Below, piece by piece: positions 34,220-45,004 of a stretch of DNA of 64,000 bases. Source of the DNA: Maribacter litoralis (lineage in GTDB: Bacteria > Bacteroidota > Bacteroidia > Flavobacteriales > Flavobacteriaceae); the NCBI RefSeq assembly GCF_003075045.1, contig NZ_QCZD01000003.1, positions 248,001 through 312,000 of the forward strand, written 5' to 3'. Positions within the stretch are counted from its first letter, which is position 1, and the number at the start of each line of letters is the position of its first letter. Made by a program: the position numbers and the translations under genes. The notes beneath the pieces are model-generated. The model ran no database searches. It worked only from the letters and a program-made list of their open reading frames with translations, and was not told the DNA's origin.

Positions 34220-35872
34220 CTATTTCGCAAAAAACACGTAAATACCTATTACAATACAACATATAATAATACCCATTTGATTTACATATTTGTAAGGCGT
34301 AATGGATACTTGATCGGTATATTCCAAAACAAAAGGTTCTTTTCTAGGTTTAATAGCTCCTATTATCAGCATTATTACAATATTGGTGACAAATAATATT
34401 GCCATGATATGTAAAAAGTGAGGATAGGCTTCTGCCTCAATCAACTTTAATTGCATTGGATCAGTTATACCTTTAGCATTTGCATCTGCTAAAGCAGCAT
34501 CCACAAACTTATTCTTTAACCAGAACTGACTTATTATATATAATGCCGAACCTGAAAGTATACCCACTTTGGCAGCAATTGCCGGCACCCTCTTCGTTAA
34601 GTACCCCACAACGATTATAGTGAATATTGGAATACTATAAATTCCATTGATCTCCTGTAGGTAATTAAACAAACTACCTGCATTGGCAATAAGTGGGGCA
34701 ATAAACATTGCAGCCAAGGCCAAACAAATCCCAAAAATCTTACCATATTTCACTACGGTAGTTTCCGGTGCATCTGGATTAATATGTTGTTTATAAATAT
34801 CAATACCGAACAAGGTAACAGAACTGTTTAGTACACTGTTGAAAGAACTTAAAATAGCACCGAAAAGTACAGCTGCAAAAAAGCCGACCAACGGTTTAGG
34901 CAATACAGCGCGTACTAATTCTGGATAAGCCAAGTCACTTGAAGCTAATCCTCCATCAAAATAATGGTAGGCTATCATGCCTGGCAATACTAATATTAAC
35001 GGACCCAATATCTTTAAAAATGAAGCCAACAACAAACCCTTCTGCCCCTCTGCAAGGGTCTTAGCCCCCAAGGCTCTTTGAATAATTTGTTGATTGGTAC
35101 CCCAATAAAACAGTTGAACCAGCATCATTCCCGTAAAAATTGTTGCGAAAGGAACTTCTTGCCCTGGATTACCGGTAGAATCAAAACGTTCTGGATTTGC
35201 ATCTATCAGAATATCCAGACCTCCAAAAACACTTCCATCTCCGATTGCCATTAACCCAAAAATAGGTATCAACAACCCACCGATCAACAACCCAACTGCA
35301 TTAATCGAATCAGAAACCGCTACTGCTTTCAACCCTCCAAAAACAGCATAAACAGATCCTATCAAACCTATTCCCCAAATACATATAACTAAAGCCGTAC
35401 TATCTGAAACCCCTAATAATGTGGGCACATCGAACATACCGCTTATGGCAACCGATCCAGAATACAAAATAACAGGTAACAATACCACTACATAACCTGT
35501 CAAGAACAAACCAGAGGTTATAGTTTTCGTTGTCACATCAAACCTTTTTGCCAAAAATTGAGGTATAGTTGTCAACCCCCCTTTTAAATACCTTGGCAAT
35601 AAAAAAATTGCCGTTACCACAATTGCTATTGCCGCTAAAGTTTCCCAAGCCATTACAGATAAGCCATCTGTATATGCGCTTCCGTTCAGCCCAACAATTT
35701 GTTCGGTAGAAAGATTGGTCAATAACAATGAACCCGCTATTACGCCCGCCGTTAAACTTCGTCCTCCAAGAAAATAACCATCAGAGGTCTGTTCATTAGT
35801 GGTTCTCGTTGCTAAATATGAAATAATGGCCACCAATATGGTGAACCCTAAGAAAGAAAATATGCCTATCAT
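34220..35872 (-). CDS. SSS-family sodium:solute symporter
   Basis: A 550-residue protein with about 14 membrane helices of the SLC5/SSS family. The N-terminus ends the first helix with YFLGGRSLTAGVIAGSLLL and continues TNLSTEQIVGLNGSAYTDGL, the SGLT-like substrate/sodium region. It would import a sugar or related solute with sodium across the inner membrane. It is next to susCD but on the opposite strand with its own terminator. The sugar locus has no MFS permease, so this is a candidate inner-membrane step; substrate is not known. Confidence 0.88.
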   Translation of the reverse strand: MIGIFSFLGFTILVAIISYLATRTTNEQTSDGYFLGGRSLTAGVIAGSLLLTNLSTEQIVGLNGSAYTDGLSVMAWETLAAIAIVVTAIFLLPRYLKGGLTTIPQFLAKRFDVTTKTITSGLFLTGYVVVLLPVILYSGSVAISGMFDVPTLLGVSDSTALVICIWGIGLIGSVYAVFGGLKAVAVSDSINAVGLLIGGLLIPIFGLMAIGDGSVFGGLDILIDANPERFDSTGNPGQEVPFATIFTGMMLVQLFYWGTNQQIIQRALGAKTLAEGQKGLLLASFLKILGPLILVLPGMIAYHYFDGGLASSDLAYPELVRAVLPKPLVGFFAAVLFGAILSSFNSVLNSSVTLFGIDIYKQHINPDAPETTVVKYGKIFGICLALAAMFIAPLIANAGSLFNYLQEINGIYSIPIFTIIVVGYLTKRVPAIAAKVGILSGSALYIISQFWLKNKFVDAALADANAKGITDPMQLKLIEAEAYPHFLHIMAILFVTNIVIMLIIGAIKPRKEPFVLEYTDQVSITPYKYVNQMGIIICCIVIGIYVFFAK

Positions 35873-36147
35873 TTGTTGAGTTGTTTGTTTCTAAGTCAAG
35901 GTTAAATATATTGGATTATTTCCATTACTTCTAAAAAGATGCGGCAAAATCTCATTATTCGTATTTTACAAAGGACACTATAACGATTTCTTTAAATTTT
36001 AACGTCTACTTTTGGCAAATAAACCTAACAAATAATAGGTATTTGGCTATATTGCAAATTAATTTTGAACAACCTATTACACAGGTTTCTAACTCAATTT
36101 TTACAGCTTACATTTTAACTCAAAATTCTATTTCAAACTCAAAAAGA

Positions 36148-39100
36148 ATGAACTCCAATTTTCTTAAGCTATATTGCCTTGGCTTATTTATTTCACTCTT
36201 ACAATCATGTGGTTCTAAAGAAGATGCTGGTACTACTAAAGAAAATACCGATCCCACACTATTTACTCTGTTAGGGCCGGAAGAAACCGGTATATCTTTT
36301 ATAAATAAAGTTGCCAACTCTAAAGAATTCAACATCTTTAAATACCGTAATTTTTACAATGGTGGCGGGGTTGCTATAGGTGATATTAATAATGACGGAT
36401 TATCTGATGTTTTCCTTACCGGGAATATGGAACCCAATAGACTCTTTTTAAACATAGGGGACCTTAAATTTGAAGATATATCTGAATCTGCCGGAATAAA
36501 AGGTAATAAACCTTGGTCTACCGGGGTCGTAATGGCAGACATCAATAATGATGGATTTTTAGATATTTATGTCAGTAACGCCGGAAATATGGAAGGCAAC
36601 AATCACGACAATGACCTCTATATTAATAATGGCGATGGAACTTTCACTGAAAAAGCCCATGAATATAATTTAGCGGAAACAGGATTTTCTACCCATGCTT
36701 CTTTCTTTGATTACGATAAGGATGGAGATTTAGATGCCTATATTTTAAATAACAGTAACATACCTGTCAGCAGCTTAGGTTATGCGGAACAAAGAGAAGT
36801 AAGAGCCCAAGATTGGGAAGGTGTCCCTAAAATTTTCAGAGGTGTAGGTGATATGCTATTAAGAAATGACAATGGCAAATTTGTGGATGTTAGTGAAGAT
36901 GCCGGTATTTATGGAAGTCTTATTGGTTTTGGATTAGGAGTAATGGTCGTAGATATCAATAACGACCTATATCCTGATATTTATGTTTCCAATGATTTTT
37001 ATGAGAGGGATTACTTATACATCAACAACCAAGATGGAACTTTTAGAGAAGAAGTTCAAAAATGGACCAATCACTTAAGCTTATCCGCTATGGGGGTTGA
37101 TATGGCCGACATCAATAATGACGGACTAACAGATATCTTCATAACAGACATGCTACCCGAACCGGATCAACGTGTAAAGTCGGTCATGGAATTTGAAGGT
37201 TACAATATTTTCAAACTTAAACAGAGCAAAGACTTTCATCAGCAATACATACAGAATACGCTACAGTTAAATAATGGAAACGGTTCTTTTTCTGAAATTG
37301 CATATTATAGCGGTGTTGAAGCCACAGATTGGAGCTGGTCTGGACTTATGTTTGACATGGATAATGACGGATTAAAAGATATCTATGTCACCAATGGTAT
37401 TAACCATGATCTTACAGACCTGGATTTCGTTGATTTCTTTGCAAACGAAATCATTCAAAAGATGGCATTGACCGGAAGAAAAGAATCTATAGATTCCATC
37501 ATAAACAAAATGCCGGTTACACCATTACCAAATTATGCTTATAGAAACAATGGTGATATTACTTTCAGCAATTACAACAAACAATGGGGTTTTGAAATAC
37601 CCAGCAGATCAAATGGTTCTGCTTACGGCGACCTAGACAATGATGGCGATTTAGATTTGGTGGTCAACAATGTAAATATGGAAGCCTTTGTTTACCGGAA
37701 TAATTCAGAAACACAATCTAACAACAACTATATTACCTTAAAGTTTAAAGGTATAGATGGTAATAAATTCGGAATAGGCACAGTGGCGCGTTTATACTAC
37801 CCAGACAATATTATTGAACAGACCTTAATGCCATCAAGAGGTTTTCAGTCTTCAGTAGACTACCCTATGACCATTGGTTTAGGCTCTACAGAAGCCATCG
37901 ATTCAATTCGAATTATCTGGCCTAACGATGCAACTGTAAAACTTAGCGATGTAAAAGCCAACCAAACGATAACCTTCGATCAAGAGGAGGCGACTGAAAG
38001 GTATAAAGTAAATAAAACCGAAAACTCTACGCTTCTAAAATCTATAGATAACGATACATTCTTGACCCATAAAGAAAATAACTATATGGATTTTGACAAC
38101 GAAGGATTAATATCAAAATCTTTAGCAGAAGAAGGCCCAGCGATGGCCGTGGGAGATGTTAATGGCGACGGAAATGATGATGTTTTTATAGGTGGTGCAA
38201 AAAACCAATCTGCCGCTCTGTACTTTCATAAAGGCAACGGGTCGCTTTCTAAACCTATAACACGATTTTTTGAAGAAGAAGCACCCCTAGAGGATATTAC
38301 AGCATCCTTTTTAGATGCCGACCAAGATGGCGACCTTGATCTTATGGTTGGCACAGGTGGCAACGAAATAGGTATGCAGGGCACATACGGCATTAGACTT
38401 TATATAAACGATGGCAAGGGTAATTTCACTTTGAGTGCCAACAAACTTCCTAGTATCAATAAAAATATTGCGGTTATTGCTCCTTCAGATTTTGACGGTG
38501 ATGGAAATGTTGATGTTTTTGTAGGTTCTAGAAGTATAGTAGGCACATATGGCGTAAATCCTGATCATTTGTTCTTATCCAATAATGGTGATGGAACTTT
38601 TACCGATGTAACAGAACGTTCTGCCTATGACCTAAAAGATGCCGGTATGATCACCGATGCCATATGGGTAGATATTGATGGAGATGGTAAAGATGATCTG
38701 GTAACCGTTTCTGATTGGGGAAGCCCCAAAATTTATAAAAATTCAGGTAGAAGACTTAGTGACTCCAAAACTTCGTTAGACAGCTTAAATGGTTGGTGGG
38801 GAGCTGTTGAAGCATACGATTTGGATAATGACGGCGACCAAGATTTAATTCTTGGTAATATGGGCAGTAATATTCATTATAAACCTGCACCTGGCAAGCC
38901 TATGAAAATGTGGGTGAACGATTTTGATAACGATGGTACCATTGAGCAAATTACAACACAAAACTATGACAATGGCGATTATCCGTTACATCAGAAAAAA
39001 GAATTGACCACACAAATATTGGCTTTAAAGAAAAAGAATATTAAAGCTTCTGAATATGCATCAAAAACTATTCAAGAACTTTTTCCAAAGAACATTTTAG

Positions 39101-39501
39101 ACAACACGATTCAAAAACAAGTAAATATTTCTGAATCAGTAATCGCTATTAATGAAGGCAATGGCAATTTCACCATTAAATTATTACCTCCACAGGTTCA
39201 ATTCTCTTGTATTTGTGGAATTCAGTGTTTAGATGTAAACAAAGATGGAAACCTAGATTTGGTTATGGCCGGTAACAACTTTGAGTTTAAACCGCAATAT
39301 TCTAGGCTAGATGCCAATTATGGAAATGTACTTTTAGGAGATGGTAATCTAAATTTTGAATGGCAAAACTATTCTGAAAGTGGCTTCTTTATTCGAAATG
39401 AAGTAAAGCAATTGAAAACAATCAAAGATAAAAAAGGCAATGAGTTTATTATTGCCGCAATTAATGATGACACTCCAAAACTGTATAAATTAAATGAATA
39501 A
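36148..39501 (+). CDS. FG-GAP/VCBS and ASPIC/UnbV lipoprotein (CRTAC1-like), first copy
   Basis: A 1117-residue lipoprotein with lipobox LLQSC near residue 21. It has a first block of calcium-binding FG-GAP/VCBS repeats (for example DINNDGLSDVFLTG, DINNDGFLDIYVSN, DYDKDGDLDAYILN, DLDNDGDLDLVVNN), an ASPIC/UnbV domain (RGFQSSVDYPMTIGLGST, IRIIWPN), and a second block (DVNGDGNDDVFIGG, DADQDGDLDLMVGTGG, DFDGDGNVDVFVGS, DIDGDGKDDLVTVS, DLDNDGDQDLILGN). This predicts two beta-propellers on the cell surface or in the periplasm. I use ATG 36148; the frame is open further upstream but only from a TTG at 36043. The end overlaps the second copy by 8 bp. Confidence 0.88.
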   Translation: MNSNFLKLYCLGLFISLLQSCGSKEDAGTTKENTDPTLFTLLGPEETGISFINKVANSKEFNIFKYRNFYNGGGVAIGDINNDGLSDVFLTGNMEPNRLFLNIGDLKFEDISESAGIKGNKPWSTGVVMADINNDGFLDIYVSNAGNMEGNNHDNDLYINNGDGTFTEKAHEYNLAETGFSTHASFFDYDKDGDLDAYILNNSNIPVSSLGYAEQREVRAQDWEGVPKIFRGVGDMLLRNDNGKFVDVSEDAGIYGSLIGFGLGVMVVDINNDLYPDIYVSNDFYERDYLYINNQDGTFREEVQKWTNHLSLSAMGVDMADINNDGLTDIFITDMLPEPDQRVKSVMEFEGYNIFKLKQSKDFHQQYIQNTLQLNNGNGSFSEIAYYSGVEATDWSWSGLMFDMDNDGLKDIYVTNGINHDLTDLDFVDFFANEIIQKMALTGRKESIDSIINKMPVTPLPNYAYRNNGDITFSNYNKQWGFEIPSRSNGSAYGDLDNDGDLDLVVNNVNMEAFVYRNNSETQSNNNYITLKFKGIDGNKFGIGTVARLYYPDNIIEQTLMPSRGFQSSVDYPMTIGLGSTEAIDSIRIIWPNDATVKLSDVKANQTITFDQEEATERYKVNKTENSTLLKSIDNDTFLTHKENNYMDFDNEGLISKSLAEEGPAMAVGDVNGDGNDDVFIGGAKNQSAALYFHKGNGSLSKPITRFFEEEAPLEDITASFLDADQDGDLDLMVGTGGNEIGMQGTYGIRLYINDGKGNFTLSANKLPSINKNIAVIAPSDFDGDGNVDVFVGSRSIVGTYGVNPDHLFLSNNGDGTFTDVTERSAYDLKDAGMITDAIWVDIDGDGKDDLVTVSDWGSPKIYKNSGRRLSDSKTSLDSLNGWWGAVEAYDLDNDGDQDLILGNMGSNIHYKPAPGKPMKMWVNDFDNDGTIEQITTQNYDNGDYPLHQKKELTTQILALKKKNIKASEYASKTIQELFPKNILDNTIQKQVNISESVIAINEGNGNFTIKLLPPQVQFSCICGIQCLDVNKDGNLDLVMAGNNFEFKPQYSRLDANYGNVLLGDGNLNFEWQNYSESGFFIRNEVKQLKTIKDKKGNEFIIAAINDDTPKLYKLNE

Positions 39502-42500
39502 TAAATTATTATACATATTGGTTTTGGTATGTGCCTTAGGTTGCAAGCAAAATAAAGGTGAATTATTTGTAAAACGCTCTGCGAACGATACAGGTATAAC
39601 TTTTGAAAATACCCTTACCGAAACCAAAGACCTAAGCATTTTAGACTATCTCTATTTTTATAATGGAGGTGGCGTTGCCATTGGCGATATCAACAACGAT
39701 AGCTTGCCCGATATTTATTTTTCCGGAAACCAGGTAAAGAACAAGCTATACCTCAACAAAGGCAATTTACAATTTGAGGATATTACCGAAAACGCAGGGG
39801 TAGCAGGCAACAGTTCTTGGAATACCGGTGCCATAATGGGCGATGTAAATGGTGATGGATTACTAGATATTTACGTTTGTGCCGTTGTTGGCCTAAACGG
39901 ATTTAATGGCTACAATGAGCTTTTTATAAACCAAGGGGATGCTACCTTCAAGGAAAGTGCTGCTGATTACGGACTTGATTTTGAATCTTACAGTTCTTCT
40001 GCTGCCTTTTTAGATTATGACCTAGACGGAGATTTAGATATTTATCTTCTTAACCACGCCATACATACCCAAGATTCTTATGGCAATGCACAAATTAGGC
40101 ACAAGAGAATTTATGAAACGGGCGATAAACTTCTACGAAACGACAATGGTACATTCACTGACGTTAGTGAAGAAGCTGGAATTTATGGTGGTGTCAATGG
40201 TTACGGCCTAGGTATCGCCGTTTCTGATTTTAACCAAGATGGATACCCTGATCTTTACATAGGTAATGATTTTCACGAAGATGATTATTATTACCTTAAT
40301 AATGGTGATGGAACGTTTAAGGAAAGTATTAAAGAGGCTTTTGGACACACCACCCGTTTTTCCATGGGAAGCGATGTCGCAGATATTAATCATGATGGAC
40401 TACCAGATTTAATTTCTCTAGACATGTTGGGTAAAGATGAAATTGTCTTAAAGTCCTCGGAAGGTGATGATGATATCCAAATTCAAAAATTGAAGACCGA
40501 AACCTTTGGTTATCATAATCAATATACCAGAAACATGCTTTCTGTGAATCAACCAAACGGCAAATTCTTAGAAACTGCCCTGCAAAGTGGAGTTGCCGCT
40601 ACCGATTGGAGCTGGAGCGCTCTATTTGGCGACTACAATCAAGATGGTGAGCAAGATCTTTACATAAGTAATGGTATACCAAAACGACCAAATGACCTTG
40701 ATTATATCAATTACATTTCAAATGAAAATATTCGGTCAAAAATCAACAATACCAACCTTGTAGATCAAAAAGCACTTAAAATGATGCCTTCCGGTTTTAT
40801 TGGCAATATGATTTTTAAAGGCTCCAACAACCTTCAGTTTATCGATGAATCCAAAACTTGGATTTCACAGGACACGATAATATCTGGAGCAACGGCATAT
40901 AGCGATCTAGATAATGATGGAGATTTAGATTTGGTGACCAATAATCTCTACAGCCCTGCAGAAATACAAGAGAACACTACCAATAACAAAGCAAATTGGC
41001 TAAAAATTAAACTGAACTACAGAGAAAAAAATAAATTCGGAATTGGTACCAAAGTATTCTCGTACGCCAACGGTATTCAACAGTTTAAGGAAATGTATAC
41101 CGTACGTGGATTTCAGGCTTCTTCCGAACCTTTAATTCATTTTGGTTACGGTGAAATTTACAATATAGATTCTGTAAAGATCGTATGGCCAGACAAGAGT
41201 TACCAGACCATAACAAATATTGCCACAAACCAAACGTTATACATTAGTCCAAATCAGAACAAAGCTTTTGATTACAGTAATCTGCATACTCAAAAACAAT
41301 TGTTGTTCAAAAAGGCGTTAAATAACCTGGGTATAGACTTTATACATGTTGAGGACTCTTACAGCGATTATTTACGTCAAAAGTTGATTCCCTACCAAAT
41401 GTCTGATAGAGGCCCGGCAGTAAGTGTAGGCGACCTAAATGCTGATGGCAAAGATGATATTTTCTTTGGTGGCTCAAAGTATATTGCTTCTCAAGTTTAT
41501 GTACAAGAAGACTCTACTTTTCAGCAAATCACATATCCAGAAATAAAAATGGATAGCATAAAAGAAGATATCACTTCAATTATTGCCGATTTTAATAATG
41601 ATGGCAAAAATGATTTAATCATAGGCACTGGTGGTGCAGATTTCTTTAATGAAATGAAACCACTTACAGATTCTTATTATATATCTAGTGATAGTGTTTT
41701 TACAAAAAAAGCATTCCCGGAAATGTTTGAAAACACCTCGGTGCTAATTAAATTAGATTATGACCATGACAACGATTTTGACATAATAGTTTGCAACCAA
41801 TCTATTAGTGCAGACTACGGTAACCGACCAAATAGTTATCTTCTAAAAAACACCGACGGTAATTTTAACATCACGGAGAATCCTTTTAACCAATTAGGCA
41901 TGATAACCGATGCCATTGTTACCGATTTCAACAATGACGGTTGGGAAGATCTTTTGTTTGTTGGCGAATGGATGTCACCCAAATTCTTTCAAAATAATGA
42001 AGGTAAGTTTACAGAAATTCATCCGTTAGAAAATGAAAAATTAAATGGTTTATGGCAATCTGTAATCAGTTTTGATATTGATGGTGATGGTGATCAAGAT
42101 TATCTTTTAGGCAATTGGGGATTAAATACCAAATTCTCCACGTCAGAAGAACATCCTATGAAAATGTACTACGGAGACCTTGATAAAAATGGAGCTACCG
42201 AAACCATTGTCAGCACCTATAAAGACGGTAAAGATTACCCGGTAGACGGTTTGAAAGAATTATCTAGCCAATTGGTATCACTTCGTAAAAAATTCAACTC
42301 ATATAGTTCCTTCGCGGGAAAATCCATGGAAGATATATTAGGTGAAAATATGCTGCCAAACGCAGAAATTCTAAAAGTACATACATTAAATTCTGGCTTC
42401 CTCAAAAATGAAAATGGCAAATTCACCTTTGTTCCATTTAGTTATAAATTGCAATTGGCACCGATAATGTCGTTCTTGGAATTTGACTTTAACGGCGATA

Positions 42501-42745
42501 ATAAAACCGAAGTTTTGGCAGCGGGAAATTATTTTGGTGTTAAACCGTATCATGGTCGTTTTGATTCTTTCCCCGGAGCATTGATAAGTAACAACAACAA
42601 TATTACCTTAGCGAATAAAATTGGACTCGATTTAATTGGAAAATCGATTCGAAATATGAACATCATTAAATTCAACAACAACAATTATATTTTGCTCACC
42701 TTTAATGACGAAGCAGCAGAGGTGTACCAAATACTCAAACCTTAG
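39494..42745 (+). CDS. FG-GAP/VCBS and ASPIC/UnbV lipoprotein, second copy
   Basis: A 1083-residue lipoprotein, lipobox ALGC (C17). It has the same architecture as its upstream neighbour: VCBS repeats (DINNDSLPDIYFSG, DVNGDGLLDIYVCA, DYDLDGDLDIYLLN, DFNQDGYPDLYIGND), ASPIC/UnbV block (RGFQASSEPLIHFGYGE, VKIVWPD), then repeats such as DLNADGKDDIFFGG, DFNNDGKNDLIIGTGG and DIDGDGDQDYLLGN. Tandem duplication with strong divergence is the likely origin. It starts inside the end of the first copy (8-bp overlap) and is followed 4 bp later by the haloperoxidase-like gene. Confidence 0.88.
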   Translation: MNNKLLYILVLVCALGCKQNKGELFVKRSANDTGITFENTLTETKDLSILDYLYFYNGGGVAIGDINNDSLPDIYFSGNQVKNKLYLNKGNLQFEDITENAGVAGNSSWNTGAIMGDVNGDGLLDIYVCAVVGLNGFNGYNELFINQGDATFKESAADYGLDFESYSSSAAFLDYDLDGDLDIYLLNHAIHTQDSYGNAQIRHKRIYETGDKLLRNDNGTFTDVSEEAGIYGGVNGYGLGIAVSDFNQDGYPDLYIGNDFHEDDYYYLNNGDGTFKESIKEAFGHTTRFSMGSDVADINHDGLPDLISLDMLGKDEIVLKSSEGDDDIQIQKLKTETFGYHNQYTRNMLSVNQPNGKFLETALQSGVAATDWSWSALFGDYNQDGEQDLYISNGIPKRPNDLDYINYISNENIRSKINNTNLVDQKALKMMPSGFIGNMIFKGSNNLQFIDESKTWISQDTIISGATAYSDLDNDGDLDLVTNNLYSPAEIQENTTNNKANWLKIKLNYREKNKFGIGTKVFSYANGIQQFKEMYTVRGFQASSEPLIHFGYGEIYNIDSVKIVWPDKSYQTITNIATNQTLYISPNQNKAFDYSNLHTQKQLLFKKALNNLGIDFIHVEDSYSDYLRQKLIPYQMSDRGPAVSVGDLNADGKDDIFFGGSKYIASQVYVQEDSTFQQITYPEIKMDSIKEDITSIIADFNNDGKNDLIIGTGGADFFNEMKPLTDSYYISSDSVFTKKAFPEMFENTSVLIKLDYDHDNDFDIIVCNQSISADYGNRPNSYLLKNTDGNFNITENPFNQLGMITDAIVTDFNNDGWEDLLFVGEWMSPKFFQNNEGKFTEIHPLENEKLNGLWQSVISFDIDGDGDQDYLLGNWGLNTKFSTSEEHPMKMYYGDLDKNGATETIVSTYKDGKDYPVDGLKELSSQLVSLRKKFNSYSSFAGKSMEDILGENMLPNAEILKVHTLNSGFLKNENGKFTFVPFSYKLQLAPIMSFLEFDFNGDNKTEVLAAGNYFGVKPYHGRFDSFPGALISNNNNITLANKIGLDLIGKSIRNMNIIKFNNNNYILLTFNDEAAEVYQILKP

Positions 42746-42749
42746 TACA

Positions 42750-44099
42750 ATGAAAAAGTATGCATGTATACTATTAGCAGTTTTCTTATTTGTAAACTGT
42801 ACAGAGAAAAAACAAGAACCCATTAAAATATCTCCAGACGATTTACATAATTCTATTGACCACGTTATTGATATCATGATTCATGATATTTTCTCACCAC
42901 CTGTGGCCAGTAGAATATTTGCATACCCAAACATAGCTGCATATGAAATCGTTGCACAAACCAACCCGGATTATAAATCTTTAGCCGGGCAATTAAAAGA
43001 TCTAAGACCAATACCGGCCATTGATACTGTTTCTGGTATAAATCCGCAATTATCTGCACTAATTGCCCATATGAACATTAGCAGGCAGCTCATCTTCTCT
43101 GAAGACAAGTTTGATGTACTACAAGACAGTTTGTTCACAAAATGGAAGACAATGAACGAGCCTGAATTTGAAGCTTCTAAAGCATACGGATTAAAAGTTG
43201 CAGAGCACATAAAAGAATGGATGAGCAAGGACAATTACAGTCAAACCCGTACTATGCCCAAGTTTACCGTAGATACTGACGACCAAGCAAGATGGCAACC
43301 TACACCACCGGCTTACATGGATGGTATAGAACCCCATTGGAACAAAATACGCCCGTTCATCATAGATTCGGCTTCTCAATTTAAACCTATTCCACCGCCA
43401 GCATTCTCTCTTGAAAAAGATTCTGACTTCTACAAAGAACTTATTGAGGTATATAACATCAGTAACGAAATTACCAAGAACGGAGATGAGTCTGAAGAAG
43501 TTGCTATTGCCAAGTTTTGGGATTGCAACCCTTATGTTTCCGTTACAAGAGGTCACCTCATGTTCGCCACCAAAAAAATTACGCCTGGAGCACACTGGAT
43601 CGGTATTACTAAAATAGCCGCTAAAAAGACAAACAGTAATTTTGATGATACCGTTTTCGCCTATACCAAAACATCAATGGCAATAGCCGATGGATTCATT
43701 AGCTGTTGGGACGAAAAATACCGAAGTAATCTAATTAGGCCAGAAACCCTTATCAATCAGCATATTGATGAAAACTGGAAACCTATTCTACAAACACCAC
43801 CTTTCCCAGAATATACCAGCGGGCATAGTGTAGTTTCAGGTGCAGCAGCAACAGCGTTGACCAGTATTTTCGGAGAGGACTTTAGCTTTGAAGACGATAC
43901 GGAAACGCCGTATGGTTTACCTATAAGAAAATTCAATTCTTTTAACGAAGCTGCAGATGAAGCTGCTATAAGTAGAATGTATGGCGGAATTCACTACCGA
44001 GCTGCCGTTGAAGTTGGTGTAGGTCAAGGAAGAAAAATTGGAGCACTATTGAACTCCAAAATTGAAATGAAGAAAAACTCAAGTTTAGCACATAATTAG
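42750..44099 (+). CDS. Vanadium-dependent haloperoxidase/PAP2-fold lipoprotein
   Basis: A 449-residue lipoprotein with lipobox FVNC (C17). The vanadate/phosphate pocket is complete: K323 and R330 in KYRSNLIRPE, TSGH (356-359), and SRMYGGIH with R409 and H415. These residues are shared by vanadium haloperoxidases and class-A acid phosphatases; the long helical form and KxxxxxxRP spacing favour the haloperoxidase-like clade, but phosphatase activity is possible. I use ATG 42750, since an upstream in-frame start would lie inside the preceding gene and spoil the lipoprotein signal. It appears co-transcribed with the two VCBS lipoproteins. Confidence 0.85.
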   Translation: MKKYACILLAVFLFVNCTEKKQEPIKISPDDLHNSIDHVIDIMIHDIFSPPVASRIFAYPNIAAYEIVAQTNPDYKSLAGQLKDLRPIPAIDTVSGINPQLSALIAHMNISRQLIFSEDKFDVLQDSLFTKWKTMNEPEFEASKAYGLKVAEHIKEWMSKDNYSQTRTMPKFTVDTDDQARWQPTPPAYMDGIEPHWNKIRPFIIDSASQFKPIPPPAFSLEKDSDFYKELIEVYNISNEITKNGDESEEVAIAKFWDCNPYVSVTRGHLMFATKKITPGAHWIGITKIAAKKTNSNFDDTVFAYTKTSMAIADGFISCWDEKYRSNLIRPETLINQHIDENWKPILQTPPFPEYTSGHSVVSGAAATALTSIFGEDFSFEDDTETPYGLPIRKFNSFNEAADEAAISRMYGGIHYRAAVEVGVGQGRKIGALLNSKIEMKKNSSLAHN

Positions 44100-44104
44100 A
44101 TCGC

Positions 44105-45004
44105 ATGAAAAAAGGCATAACCATAATTATAGCGGTGGTTTCCATTGCATTACTTTGGTATTTTCTAGTTAAACCACAAGATTATCAGATTAGAGTTGTA
44201 GCAAAATCAAATACAGGTACGATCAACCAAGCTTTAAAAGCATGGAACAATACATTACCAGAGGCTTCTGTGCGCCAACTTAATAACTTGGATCATATAG
44301 AACAACAGATTGTATCTGGAGATTCTACCCACATCTACAACTGGAACATTATCCCTATTACGGATTCTACATCTCGATTGGTCGTTGATATAAAAGATGC
44401 TGAACATAGTTTCTCTAACAAACTTAAAGTTCCGTTTTATGATACCGATTTTGAGAAACAATCAAGAAAAACGGTGACGGATTTCATAGAAAATCTTAAT
44501 GCCCACAGAAAGGAATTTAAAGTTACCTTTATGGGCGTAGAGTATTTACCTTCCACTTACTGCGCCTGCGTCGAACACAAAACTACTCAAAGCATAAAGG
44601 CTTTTGGTATGATGGAAAGTTATCCGTTCATTAACTCTGTCATTGCCAGTAACGGTATTAAGGTTAATGGAGTTCCTTTTATTGAAACTACAGATTGGGA
44701 TATGCAAAATGACAGCATTAGTTTTAATTTTTGTTACCCTATCATTAAAAGCGATACCTTACCAATAATTAAGGACTTGGTATACAAAGAATTTATTGGC
44801 AAGAAATCTCTCAAAGCGGTTTATAACGGAAACTATATGACCTCTGACAGAGCATGGTATACCTTACTGGATTATGCCGAAGAAAAGAATATTGACATAG
44901 AGAAAAAACCTATTGAATTCTTTTTCAACAACCCTAACATGGGTGGTGATGCTTTACGCTGGAAAGCCGAAATATTTATGCCCTTAGCAGATCAAGATGA
45001 ATAA
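44105..45004 (+). CDS. Membrane-anchored protein with GyrI-like effector-binding domain
   Basis: A 299-residue protein with an N-terminal membrane helix (about residues 4-22). The middle resembles SRPBCC/polyketide-cyclase-like anchored proteins, and residues about 205-295 (LVYKEFIGKKSLKAVYNGNY, then FFNNPNMGGDALRWKAEIFMPL) resemble the GyrI/AraC effector-binding fold. It would bind a small hydrophobic ligand in the periplasm. It follows the haloperoxidase gene by 5 bp and overlaps the next gene by 8 bp. Domain assignment is by resemblance only. Confidence 0.6.
   Translation: MKKGITIIIAVVSIALLWYFLVKPQDYQIRVVAKSNTGTINQALKAWNNTLPEASVRQLNNLDHIEQQIVSGDSTHIYNWNIIPITDSTSRLVVDIKDAEHSFSNKLKVPFYDTDFEKQSRKTVTDFIENLNAHRKEFKVTFMGVEYLPSTYCACVEHKTTQSIKAFGMMESYPFINSVIASNGIKVNGVPFIETTDWDMQNDSISFNFCYPIIKSDTLPIIKDLVYKEFIGKKSLKAVYNGNYMTSDRAWYTLLDYAEEKNIDIEKKPIEFFFNNPNMGGDALRWKAEIFMPLADQDE

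Noticed and set aside
33903-34266. Short plus-strand frames between susD and the symporter
   Set aside because: They run through a terminator and have no initiation context or known features.
36043-36147. Upstream extension of the first VCBS lipoprotein from a TTG codon
   Set aside because: It would bury the lipoprotein signal peptide 35 residues inside the protein; ATG at 36148 gives a normal signal and lipobox.
43191-43595. 134-residue minus-strand frame inside the haloperoxidase gene
   Set aside because: Antisense to conserved active-site coding sequence and without recognisable features.
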